Shown here: piece by piece, positions 43,331 to 51,561 of the stretch | How the letters are laid out: each line of letters starts with the position of its first letter | How positions within the stretch are numbered: position 1 is the stretch's first letter | Assembly (NCBI RefSeq): GCF_001014615.2 | Contig: NZ_LBCQ02000009.1 | Coordinates: 237,939-301,938 of the forward strand | Length of the DNA: 64,000 nt | Direction: 5' to 3' | Origin: Aquamicrobium sp. LC103 | GTDB taxonomy: Bacteria > Pseudomonadota > Alphaproteobacteria > Rhizobiales > Rhizobiaceae | Translations under genes and position numbers: made by a program | Notes under the pieces: generated by a model | Seen by the model: only the letters and a program-made list of their open reading frames with translations | What the model was told of the DNA's origin: nothing | Databases searched by the model: none

Positions 43331-44122
43331 TCACAACGCCTTCTTCTTGGCCTGGAACACGGCCTGTGAGCCGATCGAATTGCCGCCGTCGACGGCCAGC
43401 GTCGCGCCGGTGACGTAGGAAGCGGCATCCGAGGCAATGTAGAGAACCGCGCTTGCGACGTCCTTCGGCGAGGAGGAACGGCGTAGCGGGATCGATGCGG
43501 TGACCGTCTCGACATGCTCGTCGGGAAGCTGGCTCACATTGCTTCCCGCGATGAAGCCGGGCTCGACCGCGTTGACGCGGATACCGTATTCGGCGAGCTC
43601 TAGGGCAAAGCCCTTGGTCAGGCGATCGAGCGCGGTCTTGGACAGGCAATAGGGAACGACGGTGGTGCGCATCTTGCGCGCCGCGCCCGACGATATGTTG
43701 ATGATCGCCCCACGCTTGCCGGCGTCGATCATCTGGCGCGCGAAAAGCTTCGACAGGATGAAGGGCGCGCGCAGGTTGACGCCCATGATTGCGTCCCAAT
43801 CGGCAACGTCGATGTCGAGCAGGAAACCGGAGGGGTAGATGCCGGCATTGTTGACGACGATGTCCGGCGCGCTCCAGCGCTGCTTGACCTTCTCGGCAAA
43901 GCTGGCAAGGGCGTCTGCGTCCATGAGGTCGGCGGCGATGGCGAAGTGCTGGTCGCCGCCCCCGAGCCTTTCGAGCGTTGCCGCAAGTTTCGCCTCGTCG
44001 CGGTCGGTCAGGCAAAGCTGCGCGCCGGCGTCGCGAAACGCCTCGGCGATCCAGCCGCCTATGATGCCGCAGGCACCGGTGACGATGACCTTTTTGTCTT
44101 TGAACTCTTCGGCGAAATGCAT
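43331..44122 (-). CDS. Short-chain dehydrogenase/reductase
   Basis: A 263-residue SDR starting MHFAEEFKDKKVIVTG at 44122, just after the DppC stop; an in-frame ATG at 44158 would overlap that gene by 29 bases. The cofactor loop is TGACGIIGG near residue 15. NNAGIYPSG is near 90. The catalytic Ser in INISSGAARK and the YCLSK pair are near residues 140 and 155. It oxidises a hydroxyl or reduces a carbonyl with NAD(P). Lying between transporter and deacetylase genes, it is probably part of the same catabolic route; its substrate is unknown. Confidence 0.9.
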   Translation of the reverse strand: MHFAEEFKDKKVIVTGACGIIGGWIAEAFRDAGAQLCLTDRDEAKLAATLERLGGGDQHFAIAADLMDADALASFAEKVKQRWSAPDIVVNNAGIYPSGFLLDIDVADWDAIMGVNLRAPFILSKLFARQMIDAGKRGAIINISSGAARKMRTTVVPYCLSKTALDRLTKGFALELAEYGIRVNAVEPGFIAGSNVSQLPDEHVETVTASIPLRRSSSPKDVASAVLYIASDAASYVTGATLAVDGGNSIGSQAVFQAKKKAL

Positions 44123-44129
44123 GGCAACC

Positions 44130-44990
44130 TCATCTTGAGCGTGGATCGAGGCGGTCACGGGCGTGATCGCCGATCAGATTGATGGAAAGAACGAGCAGGA
44201 ACAGCGCGAGACCAGGGAAGGTGGCGATCCACCACGCTGTCGCAACATAATTGCGGCCGGTGGAAAGCATTGCGCCCCAGCTCGCCGTCGGTGGCTGCAC
44301 GCCGAGCCCGAGGAAGGAAAGTCCCGCCTCGAACAACACCATCAGGCCGAATTCCAAGGTGGCGACGACGATCAGCGCGCCGGCGATGTTGGGCAGAACG
44401 TGCCGACCTAGCAGCCGCAGCCAGCCCGCACCCATGAAGCGCGACAGGCGTACGTAAGGCATGTTGGCGACTGACAGAGTCTGGCCGTAGGCGACACGCG
44501 CATAGCGTGGCCAGCGGGTGAGCGCCAGCACGATGACGACGTTGTAGAGGCTGGGACCCAGAACCGCGACCGTGATGATGGCGAGCAGGATGGCCGGAAC
44601 CGAAAGCACGATATCGACGATGCGCATGATGATCGTCTCGACCCAGCCGCGATAGAAGGCGGCGATCATTCCGAGAACGCTGCCGAAGACGCCCGAAAGG
44701 ATGACGGAGGCGAAGGCGACGAGAAGCGAAACGCGTGCGCCGTAGACGGTGCGGCTCAACACGTCCCGGCCGAGCTCGTCGGAGCCGAGCCAGTAGACGG
44801 CGCCTCGCGCCTCGTGACCGGGCGCCTTGAGGCGGGCGAGGAGGTTCTGGGCGTTCGGATCGAGCGGCGCGATGTAGGGCGCGAAAATCGCCATCAGGAC
44901 GAGCGCGGTGAGGATCGCGGCGAAGGGGATCACCGTCCAGGGGATGGGCCGGCGGGAACGCTTGGTCGCAACCGGTGCCGCGGCGTTCAT
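44130..44990 (-). CDS. Oligopeptide ABC transporter permease (DppC-like)
   Basis: A 286-residue permease with the DppC signature YWLGSDELGRDVLSRTVYGAR near residue 72 and an N-terminal helix IPFAAILTALVLMAIFAPYI. The coupling loop is PYVRLSRFMGAGWLRLLGRHVLPN. It ends at the usual LIGDHARDRLDPR. It overlaps the DppB-like gene by four bases. Confidence 0.93.
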   Translation of the reverse strand: MNAAAPVATKRSRRPIPWTVIPFAAILTALVLMAIFAPYIAPLDPNAQNLLARLKAPGHEARGAVYWLGSDELGRDVLSRTVYGARVSLLVAFASVILSGVFGSVLGMIAAFYRGWVETIIMRIVDIVLSVPAILLAIITVAVLGPSLYNVVIVLALTRWPRYARVAYGQTLSVANMPYVRLSRFMGAGWLRLLGRHVLPNIAGALIVVATLEFGLMVLFEAGLSFLGLGVQPPTASWGAMLSTGRNYVATAWWIATFPGLALFLLVLSINLIGDHARDRLDPRSR

Positions 44991-45916
44991 GCTGCGCCTC
45001 CCTCGATGCGGATGCGCGGGTCGATCAGGCTGTAGAGCAGATCGGCGATAAGGTTGAGAGCGATCGCGGTGACGGCGCCGAGCAGCACGACGCCCTGCAC
45101 CACGAGGAAATCGCGCGCGTTGATGGCTTGCACGGTGAGCTGCCCCAGCCCCGGCCAGGCAAAGACCGTTTCCACGATCACCGCGCCGGCAAGCAGGTTG
45201 GCGATCTCCAGTGCGGCGACCGTGACGACGGGAATCGCCGCGTTGCGCAGGAGGTGACGCATGACGATGCGCCGCATCGGCAGGCCCTTGGCGTGCCCGG
45301 TGCGGACATATTCCTTCTCAAGCTCGTCGAGCACGGCGGTTCGGGCAACGCGCGCGAACGTTGCCATGGAGAGGAGGCCGAGCGCGATTGAGGGCATGAT
45401 CAGGCTTGAAGGCTCGCGCGCGCCCGACGGCGGCAGCCATCCGAGCCACACGGCAAAGACGAGGATCATCAGGATAGCGCTCCAGAAAGTCGGCATCGAC
45501 TGACCGGCAAGCACCACCGCCATCATCGCCTTGGCCTCCGGCTTGTCGCGCCTGACCGCCATCAGCACGCCGAGCGGTATGCCGATGCCGAATGCGACGA
45601 CGAGCGCACCGCCCGCCAGCATCAGCGTATAGGGCAGGCGGCTCCAGATCAGCGTCGAGACCTGCACGTTCTGGACGTAGGAGCGGCCAAGATCGAAGGA
45701 CAGCAGCCCGCGCATGAAATCGAAATATTGCACGATCAGCGGCCGGTCGAAGCCGAGCGAGGTGCGCAGCGCGTCGATATCGGCCTGCGTCGCGTTTTGC
45801 GGAACGAGCAGCAGCACCGGATCGCCGGAAAGGCGCTGCAGGAAGAAGATCAGGGTCATGACGCCGAGAACGGCGATCACCGCCTGTACGGTTCGCTTGA
45901 GAAAAAACGCCGACAC
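44987..45916 (-). CDS. Oligopeptide ABC transporter permease (DppB-like)
   Basis: A 309-residue permease starting MSAFFLKRTVQAVIAVLGVMTLIFFL. It has the family marks RLSGDPVLLLVP, ATFARVARTAVLDELEKEYVRTGHAKGLP (coupling loop) and a final SLIDPRIRIEGGAA. It lies 117 bases after the binding-protein gene and overlaps DppC by four bases. Confidence 0.93.
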   Translation of the reverse strand: MSAFFLKRTVQAVIAVLGVMTLIFFLQRLSGDPVLLLVPQNATQADIDALRTSLGFDRPLIVQYFDFMRGLLSFDLGRSYVQNVQVSTLIWSRLPYTLMLAGGALVVAFGIGIPLGVLMAVRRDKPEAKAMMAVVLAGQSMPTFWSAILMILVFAVWLGWLPPSGAREPSSLIMPSIALGLLSMATFARVARTAVLDELEKEYVRTGHAKGLPMRRIVMRHLLRNAAIPVVTVAALEIANLLAGAVIVETVFAWPGLGQLTVQAINARDFLVVQGVVLLGAVTAIALNLIADLLYSLIDPRIRIEGGAA

Positions 45917-46033
45917 CGGTTGCGGTTCCTTCAGCCCATCACGCGGCCCGGCCCTGGTGACCGGAGCGCGCGACCATGAATTTCAGCGAGGGCAAGGCGG
46001 GCCGTGCCGTTGCAAAGCTGCTTCGTTCCACCG

Positions 46034-47548
46034 TCAGTCCGTCCAGTCCATGCGGTTGAGGAACATGCTTTCATTGGCGGTCGGCGTCCATTCGAGCCCG
46101 GAAGCCGCGCCGTAGATGATCGCCGCCTGGTAGAGCGGAACCAGGGGAACTTGCTCGGCGACATAGGTGCTGACCGATTTATAGGCTTCCAGCCGCTCCC
46201 CTTCGTCGAGCGTGTTGCGGGCCTTGTCGAGGAGCGCGTCGATATCGGGATTGGCCGCCGCCGACCATGAGCTGCTGGAGTGAAGCAGCGGATAGAGCAC
46301 GCCGTCGGCGTCCTGGCAGGCGCAGGACCAGCGCCCGAACGAGATGAAGGGCTGGTTCGTCGGCTCGCTCTGCACGCGCTGGAGATAGGTCGCCATGTCG
46401 GTCAGCTCGATCTCGACCTTGAGCCCGACATCGCTGAGCATCTGCGCGATCGCCTGGACGATGCGCTGGTCGAAGGTCGGCGAGGTGGCGAAGGAGAGCG
46501 TCTTGCCGGCCGCACCCGCTTCCTCGATCAGCCTGCGTGCCTCTTCGGGATCGTAGGGCGCGGCCTCGATGCCCTCGACGAAACCGAAATGCGACGGCGT
46601 CGCCATCTGGTCGAGCGGCTGGTCGAAGCCACCGAGCAACCCCTCGACGATGGCCTGCTTGTCGATGGCTTGGGCGATCGCCTTGCGCACCCGCACGTCG
46701 TCGAGCGGCCCACGGGCCGGATTGAGCTTCACATAGCCGATACGCTCGGTCAGCACGGTCAGCGGTTTGGCCGCGCCCGATCCTTCCAACTGGGCGGCGA
46801 GATCGGAATCAAGGCTGACGCCGAGATCCGCGGTGCCCGACTGCAGGTTTGCCACCCTCGTCGCGGCATCCGGCACGGCGCGGAACTCCGCGCCGGCAAA
46901 CGCACCCTTGTCGTCCCAATACTCATCGTTGCGAACGAGCGAGACCGAGACGCCGCGTTTCCACTCGCCGATCTTGTAAGGACCGGAGCCCACCGGTTTC
47001 AAGTTGAACTCGTCGTCGCCGACGGCCTCGACCACGTGCTTGGGCACGATCGAAAGCTTGACGAGCTGGGCGAGCAGCACGGGATAAGCGCCGTCGGTCT
47101 TCAGCGTCACCTCGTGTTCGCCGGTCGCTTCGGCTGAGACGATCTTGTTGAACTGGCCGAGCTGGGGGCTGGCGAAAGCGGGGTCGATGATACGGCCGAT
47201 GCTGAAGGCGACGTCTTCGGCCGTCAGCTTCTCGCCGTCATGGAAGACGACGTCGTCGCGGATACTGAAGACGATCTCGCTATCGGAGACATACTCCCAA
47301 GCGGTAGCGATCTGGGGGACGATCTTGCCCGCGTCGTCGCGTGTAAGCATGTTGTCGAAGATGTTGCGATAGACGTAATAGCTGTCGGGATTCCACTGCT
47401 TGTGGGGGTCGAGCGACGAGGGCTCGCTGACTAGGTCGACAACCAGCATTTCCTTGGCGGCGGCCGGCTGAAGGACGAGCGGCGAACAGGCGAAGGCGAG
47501 ACCCGCGAGAGCAAAAGCGAGCGAGCGGCTAATTCTTCGTATCGTCAT
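46034..47548 (-). CDS. Peptide ABC transporter substrate-binding protein (family 5), operon copy
   Basis: A 504-residue periplasmic binding protein with signal peptide MTIRRISRSLAFALAGLAFA...AAAKEML, cut near residue 31. The mature protein begins EMLVVDLVSEPSSLDPHKQWNPDS, the usual SBP_bac_5 start. It is closely similar along its full length to the protein at 48744, including the unusual SCACQDADGVLYPLLHSSSSW segment. Its start overlaps the GntR gene by 20 bases, so it is co-translated with it. It feeds the DppB/C permeases and DppD/F ATPases encoded downstream. Confidence 0.93.
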   Translation of the reverse strand: MTIRRISRSLAFALAGLAFACSPLVLQPAAAKEMLVVDLVSEPSSLDPHKQWNPDSYYVYRNIFDNMLTRDDAGKIVPQIATAWEYVSDSEIVFSIRDDVVFHDGEKLTAEDVAFSIGRIIDPAFASPQLGQFNKIVSAEATGEHEVTLKTDGAYPVLLAQLVKLSIVPKHVVEAVGDDEFNLKPVGSGPYKIGEWKRGVSVSLVRNDEYWDDKGAFAGAEFRAVPDAATRVANLQSGTADLGVSLDSDLAAQLEGSGAAKPLTVLTERIGYVKLNPARGPLDDVRVRKAIAQAIDKQAIVEGLLGGFDQPLDQMATPSHFGFVEGIEAAPYDPEEARRLIEEAGAAGKTLSFATSPTFDQRIVQAIAQMLSDVGLKVEIELTDMATYLQRVQSEPTNQPFISFGRWSCACQDADGVLYPLLHSSSSWSAAANPDIDALLDKARNTLDEGERLEAYKSVSTYVAEQVPLVPLYQAAIIYGAASGLEWTPTANESMFLNRMDWTD

Positions 47549-48326
47549 GTGTCCTCATCCCGTTCGTGGCTTCGTCCAGGTCTGGAGACCGTCTCGCGAC
47601 ATCCTTCCTGACGGAGCGACGGCGTGCGGTCCTGCTGCCGACGATTGCTTCCGATTCCAGGAAGCGGTCGAGCAGGAAGGTCTCCAGCACGGTGTTGGCA
47701 GCGCTCAGATGATCGAGCGCATCCGACTTGCGGCCATCAAGAAGCGCCTCGACCAGCCTCGACCTGTTCGCCGGCGTCAGGCGTGCAGGGCCGTTACCCT
47801 CGAAGAAATTGACCAGACGGATCGACCGATCCCAAAGATCGGTCAGCCATCCGGCGACGACCGGCATGGAAAGGCGTGCTGCGAGTGTGTCGAGCATGTC
47901 GCGCTCGCAGCGCCGGATGGTCGGCAGCACGTTGCCACCAAGCTCCTCACGCTGGGTGAGCGCGACGTGCATCTCGGCAAGACCGCGAAGTCGCGCGCGG
48001 TCATGCTCGTCAAGGACTGCGGAACACAGCATGGGCTCGAGATGGCGCCGGGCGGCGCTCAACTCGCGGATTTCACCGGCCGAGACCGGCGTGACCGACC
48101 AGCCGCTGCGGGCGCTGGACGACACGAAGCCGCTGGCCTGGAGACGCGCCAGCGCGGCTCGGACCGCACCGCGTCCCAGGGCGAATTCTCTTGCGAGTGC
48201 AACCTCGGAAAGGCGCTCTCCCGGCGCGAGGACGCAATGCACGATGGCGCTGCGTAGCGCGCGTTCGGCCGATTGTCCCTTGCCCGCGGCGGGAGTGGGC
48301 GAGGAGTATGCTTCGTTGTCCAACAT
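47529..48326 (-). CDS. GntR family (FCD-type) transcriptional regulator
   Basis: A 265-residue GntR regulator. Residues about 18-80 form the winged helix (ERALRSAIVHCVLAPGERLSEVALAREFALGRGAVRAALARLQASGFV in outline). The rest is an alpha-helical FCD effector domain with possible metal ligands in RHLEPMLCSAVLDEHDRARL. It is the first gene of the peptide-uptake operon and diverges from the orphan binding-protein gene at 48744. A palindrome TGTCT-ATC-AGACA in the gap could be its operator. It probably represses one or both transcripts until a peptide-derived ligand is present. Confidence 0.88.
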   Translation of the reverse strand: MLDNEAYSSPTPAAGKGQSAERALRSAIVHCVLAPGERLSEVALAREFALGRGAVRAALARLQASGFVSSSARSGWSVTPVSAGEIRELSAARRHLEPMLCSAVLDEHDRARLRGLAEMHVALTQREELGGNVLPTIRRCERDMLDTLAARLSMPVVAGWLTDLWDRSIRLVNFFEGNGPARLTPANRSRLVEALLDGRKSDALDHLSAANTVLETFLLDRFLESEAIVGSRTARRRSVRKDVARRSPDLDEATNGMRTHDDTKN

Positions 48327-48743
48327 ATGTTTTATCTGACCTCTCAGTTATTAACTTTGGCATCTTTATGGGATGACGGGAAGAGCGTATTTTTCCATTT
48401 CGTCGGATGCATAGGGAAACCTTTTCCAGGTCGATGAAGAGTTCTCCGAACCGCTTGGAGTGAACTTCTCCCCGCAGGTGAAAGGCCGAAGCCGTGCCGC
48501 ATGCGCCGCGATTTAGAAAACCATGCCAGACAAGAGCGGCCATTTGAAACAAAATGCAATTGCGCGTCGACTGTCAGCGTGTCAGGATCAGCTATTGATG
48601 TCGTAAGATTTAAAACTGAGATGTTAGTTTTGTCTATCAGACATCGAGCAGCTTCAGATTGCCGGCGCGGCGGGTCGGGCAGCTTTTGCTGAAAAAGCGG
48701 GGGTCCGTCGGGCTCTCAGGGGAACAATGGAAGGGAAGAGGAC
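48327..48743. promoter_or_regulatory. Divergent promoter region, GntR operon / binding-protein gene
   Basis: A 417-base gap with low-GC patches near 48330-48400 and 48590-48640. The right part contains the inverted repeat at 48631. TAAGATTTAAAA near 48604-48615 could include promoter elements for the gene at 48744. No credible coding frame. Confidence 0.45.
48631..48643. promoter_or_regulatory. Candidate GntR operator
   Basis: TGTCTATCAGACA is a 13-bp palindrome (arms TGTCT/AGACA, 3-base centre) 101 bases upstream of the orphan binding-protein gene, in the gap it shares with the GntR regulator gene. FCD-type GntR proteins bind short odd-centred palindromes of about this size. Confidence 0.5.
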
Positions 48744-50249
48744 ATGCGTCTGAACAAACTGCTGATCGCCGCACTGACGGCGGCAACTACACTGAGCCTT
48801 GCAGCGCCAATGGCGTGGGCGAAGGACATGTTGGTGATCGATTTCGTCGGCGAGCCGAATTCGCTCGATCCGCACGTGCAATGGAATCCCGACAGCTTCA
48901 ACGTCTATCGCAACATCTTCGACAATCTCATCACGCGCGACGACGAAGGAAAGATCGCGCCGCAGATAGCGACGGAATGGAAATACCTTTCCGACACGAA
49001 GGTCGAGTTCAAGATCCGCGACGACGTCAAGTTCCATGACGGCAAGCCGCTGACGGCTGAAGACGTGGTTTTCAGCGTCAAGCGTATCACCGACCCTGCC
49101 TTCGCCAGCCCACAGCTTGGTCAGTTCAACCAGATCACCGATGCCGAGGCGGTCGATCCGACGACGGTCGTCCTGACCACTGCTGGACCCTATCCCGTCC
49201 TGCTGGCGCAGCTTACCAAGCTCTCCATCGTGCCCAAACACATCGTCGAGGCGGTCTCGAAGGACGAATTCAATCTCAAGCCGGTCGGCAGCGGGCCCTA
49301 CAAGTTCGAGACCTGGAATCGCGGCGTCGAGGTCATCCTTGCGCGCAATGACGAGTATTGGGGACCCAAGGGCGCGTTTCCGAAAGCCTCCTTCCGAGCG
49401 GTTCCCGATGCGGCGACGCGCGTCGCAAACCTCCAGTCCGGCATCAGCGATCTCGTCACCAATATCGACAGCGATCTCGCCAGTCAGATCGATGCCTCCG
49501 GAAACGGCAAAGTGGTTTCGGCTCGCACCGAGCGCGTCGCCTATTTCGCCATGAACGTGCAGAAGGCTCCGCTGGACGATCCGCGCGTCCGCCTCGCCAT
49601 CGCGCATGCCATCGACAAGGAAGGTATCGTGGAAGGCATTCTGGGCGGCTACGAAGCACCGGTCGACGAGCTCGCCTCGCCTGCCCATTTCGGCTGGATC
49701 GACGGGATCGAAGCGGCCCAATACGACCCCGAGAAGGCCAAGGAAATACTTGCAGAGGTCGGCGATGCGGCAAAGACGGAGTTCTCCATCCTTACCGCCC
49801 CGGTCTACGACCAGCGCGTGGTCCAGGCCATTCAGCAGATGCTCGCCGATGTCGGCCTGAACGCCAAGATCGAAATGACCGACATGGGCAACTGGATGCA
49901 ACGCATGCAGTCGGGTCCCGAAAGCATCCCGCAGACCTCGTTCAGCCGCTGGAGCTGCGGTTGCCAGGACGCCGACGGCATTCTCTATCCGCTGCTGCAT
50001 TCCTCCAGCGGCTGGGCGAACGTCAAGGACCAGAAGCTCGACGAGGTGCTTGATGCCGCCCGTTCCACCATCGATTCGGGCAATCGCCTGGAACTCTACA
50101 AGATGGTGCACGAGCTGGTGGTCAAGGAGAACTACATCATTCCGCTCTACCAGGCCTCCGTGATCTACGGTGCCGTGGACGGGGTGGAGTTCACGCCGAC
50201 GCCGAACGAGAACATTTTCCTCAATCGCATTGGCTGGTCCGGTAATTAG
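48744..50249 (+). CDS. Peptide ABC transporter substrate-binding protein (family 5), orphan paralogue
   Basis: A 501-residue periplasmic binding protein with signal peptide MRLNKLLIAALTAATTLSLAAPMAWAKDM, cut near residue 26. It is a close paralogue of the operon copy at 46034: DMLVIDFVGEPNSLDPHVQWNPDS, AFASPQLGQFN, LLAQLTKLSIVPKHIVEAV, FNLKPVGSGPYK and SCGCQDADGILYPLLHSSSGW all align. It is transcribed alone, ending at a strong terminator at 50269. It has no permease or ATPase of its own and probably serves the same DppBCDF machinery with a different ligand range. Confidence 0.93.
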   Translation: MRLNKLLIAALTAATTLSLAAPMAWAKDMLVIDFVGEPNSLDPHVQWNPDSFNVYRNIFDNLITRDDEGKIAPQIATEWKYLSDTKVEFKIRDDVKFHDGKPLTAEDVVFSVKRITDPAFASPQLGQFNQITDAEAVDPTTVVLTTAGPYPVLLAQLTKLSIVPKHIVEAVSKDEFNLKPVGSGPYKFETWNRGVEVILARNDEYWGPKGAFPKASFRAVPDAATRVANLQSGISDLVTNIDSDLASQIDASGNGKVVSARTERVAYFAMNVQKAPLDDPRVRLAIAHAIDKEGIVEGILGGYEAPVDELASPAHFGWIDGIEAAQYDPEKAKEILAEVGDAAKTEFSILTAPVYDQRVVQAIQQMLADVGLNAKIEMTDMGNWMQRMQSGPESIPQTSFSRWSCGCQDADGILYPLLHSSSGWANVKDQKLDEVLDAARSTIDSGNRLELYKMVHELVVKENYIIPLYQASVIYGAVDGVEFTPTPNENIFLNRIGWSGN

Positions 50250-50268
50250 GACCAAGCCGCGAAACGAC

Positions 50269-50302
50269 GGAGGACCGGCCAACGCCGGTCCTCCTTTTCT
50301 TT
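50269..50302 (+). terminator. Strong intrinsic terminator
   Basis: A perfect 11-bp stem, GGAGGACCGGC (50269-50279) and GCCGGTCCTCC (50284-50294), with loop CAAC and tail TTTTCTTT. It ends the orphan binding-protein transcript, separating it from the amidohydrolase gene. Confidence 0.92.
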
Positions 50303-50331
50303 GAAGATCATCGAACAGCAAGGTGCGGCCC

Positions 50332-51546
50332 GTGATCACCATCCTCGAAAACGCCAATGCCGTCGATGTCGAGAACGGCGAAATCCTTGCCGATCGCCAC
50401 CTCTCGCTGGAAGGCGGGGTGATCCGCGAGATTTCCGAAAGCGCGATTGCCTGCGCCAATGCGCGGCGCATTCCCGTCAACGGGCGTTTCGTCATTCCGG
50501 GCCTCATCGACGCGCATGTCCATGTAACGGCCTATACCGCCAATCTCGGAGAGTTGCCGCGCCAATCGCCGATGTATGTCGCCGCGCAGACGGCGCGCGT
50601 GCTTGCCGGGATGCTCAGGCGCGGCTTCACCACCGTGCGCGATGTCGGCGGCGCGGAGTTCGGGCTCGCCCGGGCGGTGGAGGAGGGGCTGATCAACGGC
50701 CCGCGCATCCTCTATGGCGGCAAGGCGCTTTCCCCAAGCGGCGGCCATGGCGACCATCGGCCCATGGGGGTCGATCGGGAGGACGAAGCCTATTCGCAAG
50801 TGAGCCTCGGGCGGCGCTGTGACGGGATCGACGGGGTGCGCAGGGCCGCGCGCGACGAGATCAGGCGCGGCGCGCATCACATCAAGATCATGGCGAATGG
50901 CGGCATCTCCTCGCCCACCGACAAGATCACTTCCGACCAGTTCTCGGAGGATGAAATCGCCGCCATCGTCGACGAGGCGCGGATGGCGAACCTCTACGTC
51001 GTCTCGCACACCTATACGGCGCGCTCGGTCGCGCGGGCGGTTCGCAACGGTGTCCGCTCGGTCGAGCATGGCAATCTGCTTGACGAGGAGACGGTCTTTT
51101 TGATGAAGGAGGCCGGCAGCTTTCTCACCCCGACGCTCGCCTGTTTTCGGGCGCTGTCGGAAGTCGGTGCAGCAAGCGGGTTTCCGATCGACCGCATGGA
51201 CAAGATCAAGCTGGTGCTCGATTCCGGCATCAAGGCGGTCGAGCTCGCCTATCGTGCCGGCGTGCCGATGGCCTACGGCACCGACCTCATCGGTCCGATG
51301 CATGAGCGACAACTTTCGGAGTTCGCGTTGCGCGCCGACGTGGTTCCGCCGCTCGATATGCTGCGGTCGGCGACCTCGGTCGGCGCGAGGCTCGTCAATC
51401 TCGAAAGCGAGATCGGCCATGTACGGGAGAATTATCGCGCCGACTTGAACGTGCTTTCCGCCAATCCGCTTGAAAAAGGCGTGCTTGCCGAGTTCGCAAG
51501 GCACCTTGACCTGGTGGTCAAGGGCGGCGTCGCGCAGGACCGCTAG
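50332..51546 (+). CDS. Metal-dependent amidohydrolase (prolidase/imidazolonepropionase-like)
   Basis: A 404-residue amidohydrolase. The GTG at 50332 lies 8 bases after AAGG; the GTG at 50323 is nearly on top of that site. Metal ligands are the HVH of VIPGLIDAHVHVTAY, the carboxylated Lys in AHHIKIMANGGISSP, and His in VVSHTYTA and SVEHGNLL. The catalytic Asp is in YGTDLIGPMH. The HHIK-x-M-x-x-GG pattern marks the Xaa-Pro dipeptidase (Sgx9260-type) group that hydrolyses Xaa-Pro dipeptides or N-acyl amino acids. It follows a peptide-binding-protein gene but after a terminator, so it probably has its own promoter or depends on read-through. It converges on the MlrC gene. Confidence 0.87.
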   Translation: MITILENANAVDVENGEILADRHLSLEGGVIREISESAIACANARRIPVNGRFVIPGLIDAHVHVTAYTANLGELPRQSPMYVAAQTARVLAGMLRRGFTTVRDVGGAEFGLARAVEEGLINGPRILYGGKALSPSGGHGDHRPMGVDREDEAYSQVSLGRRCDGIDGVRRAARDEIRRGAHHIKIMANGGISSPTDKITSDQFSEDEIAAIVDEARMANLYVVSHTYTARSVARAVRNGVRSVEHGNLLDEETVFLMKEAGSFLTPTLACFRALSEVGAASGFPIDRMDKIKLVLDSGIKAVELAYRAGVPMAYGTDLIGPMHERQLSEFALRADVVPPLDMLRSATSVGARLVNLESEIGHVRENYRADLNVLSANPLEKGVLAEFARHLDLVVKGGVAQDR

Positions 51547-51561
51547 AGCCGCCGGTCGCGC

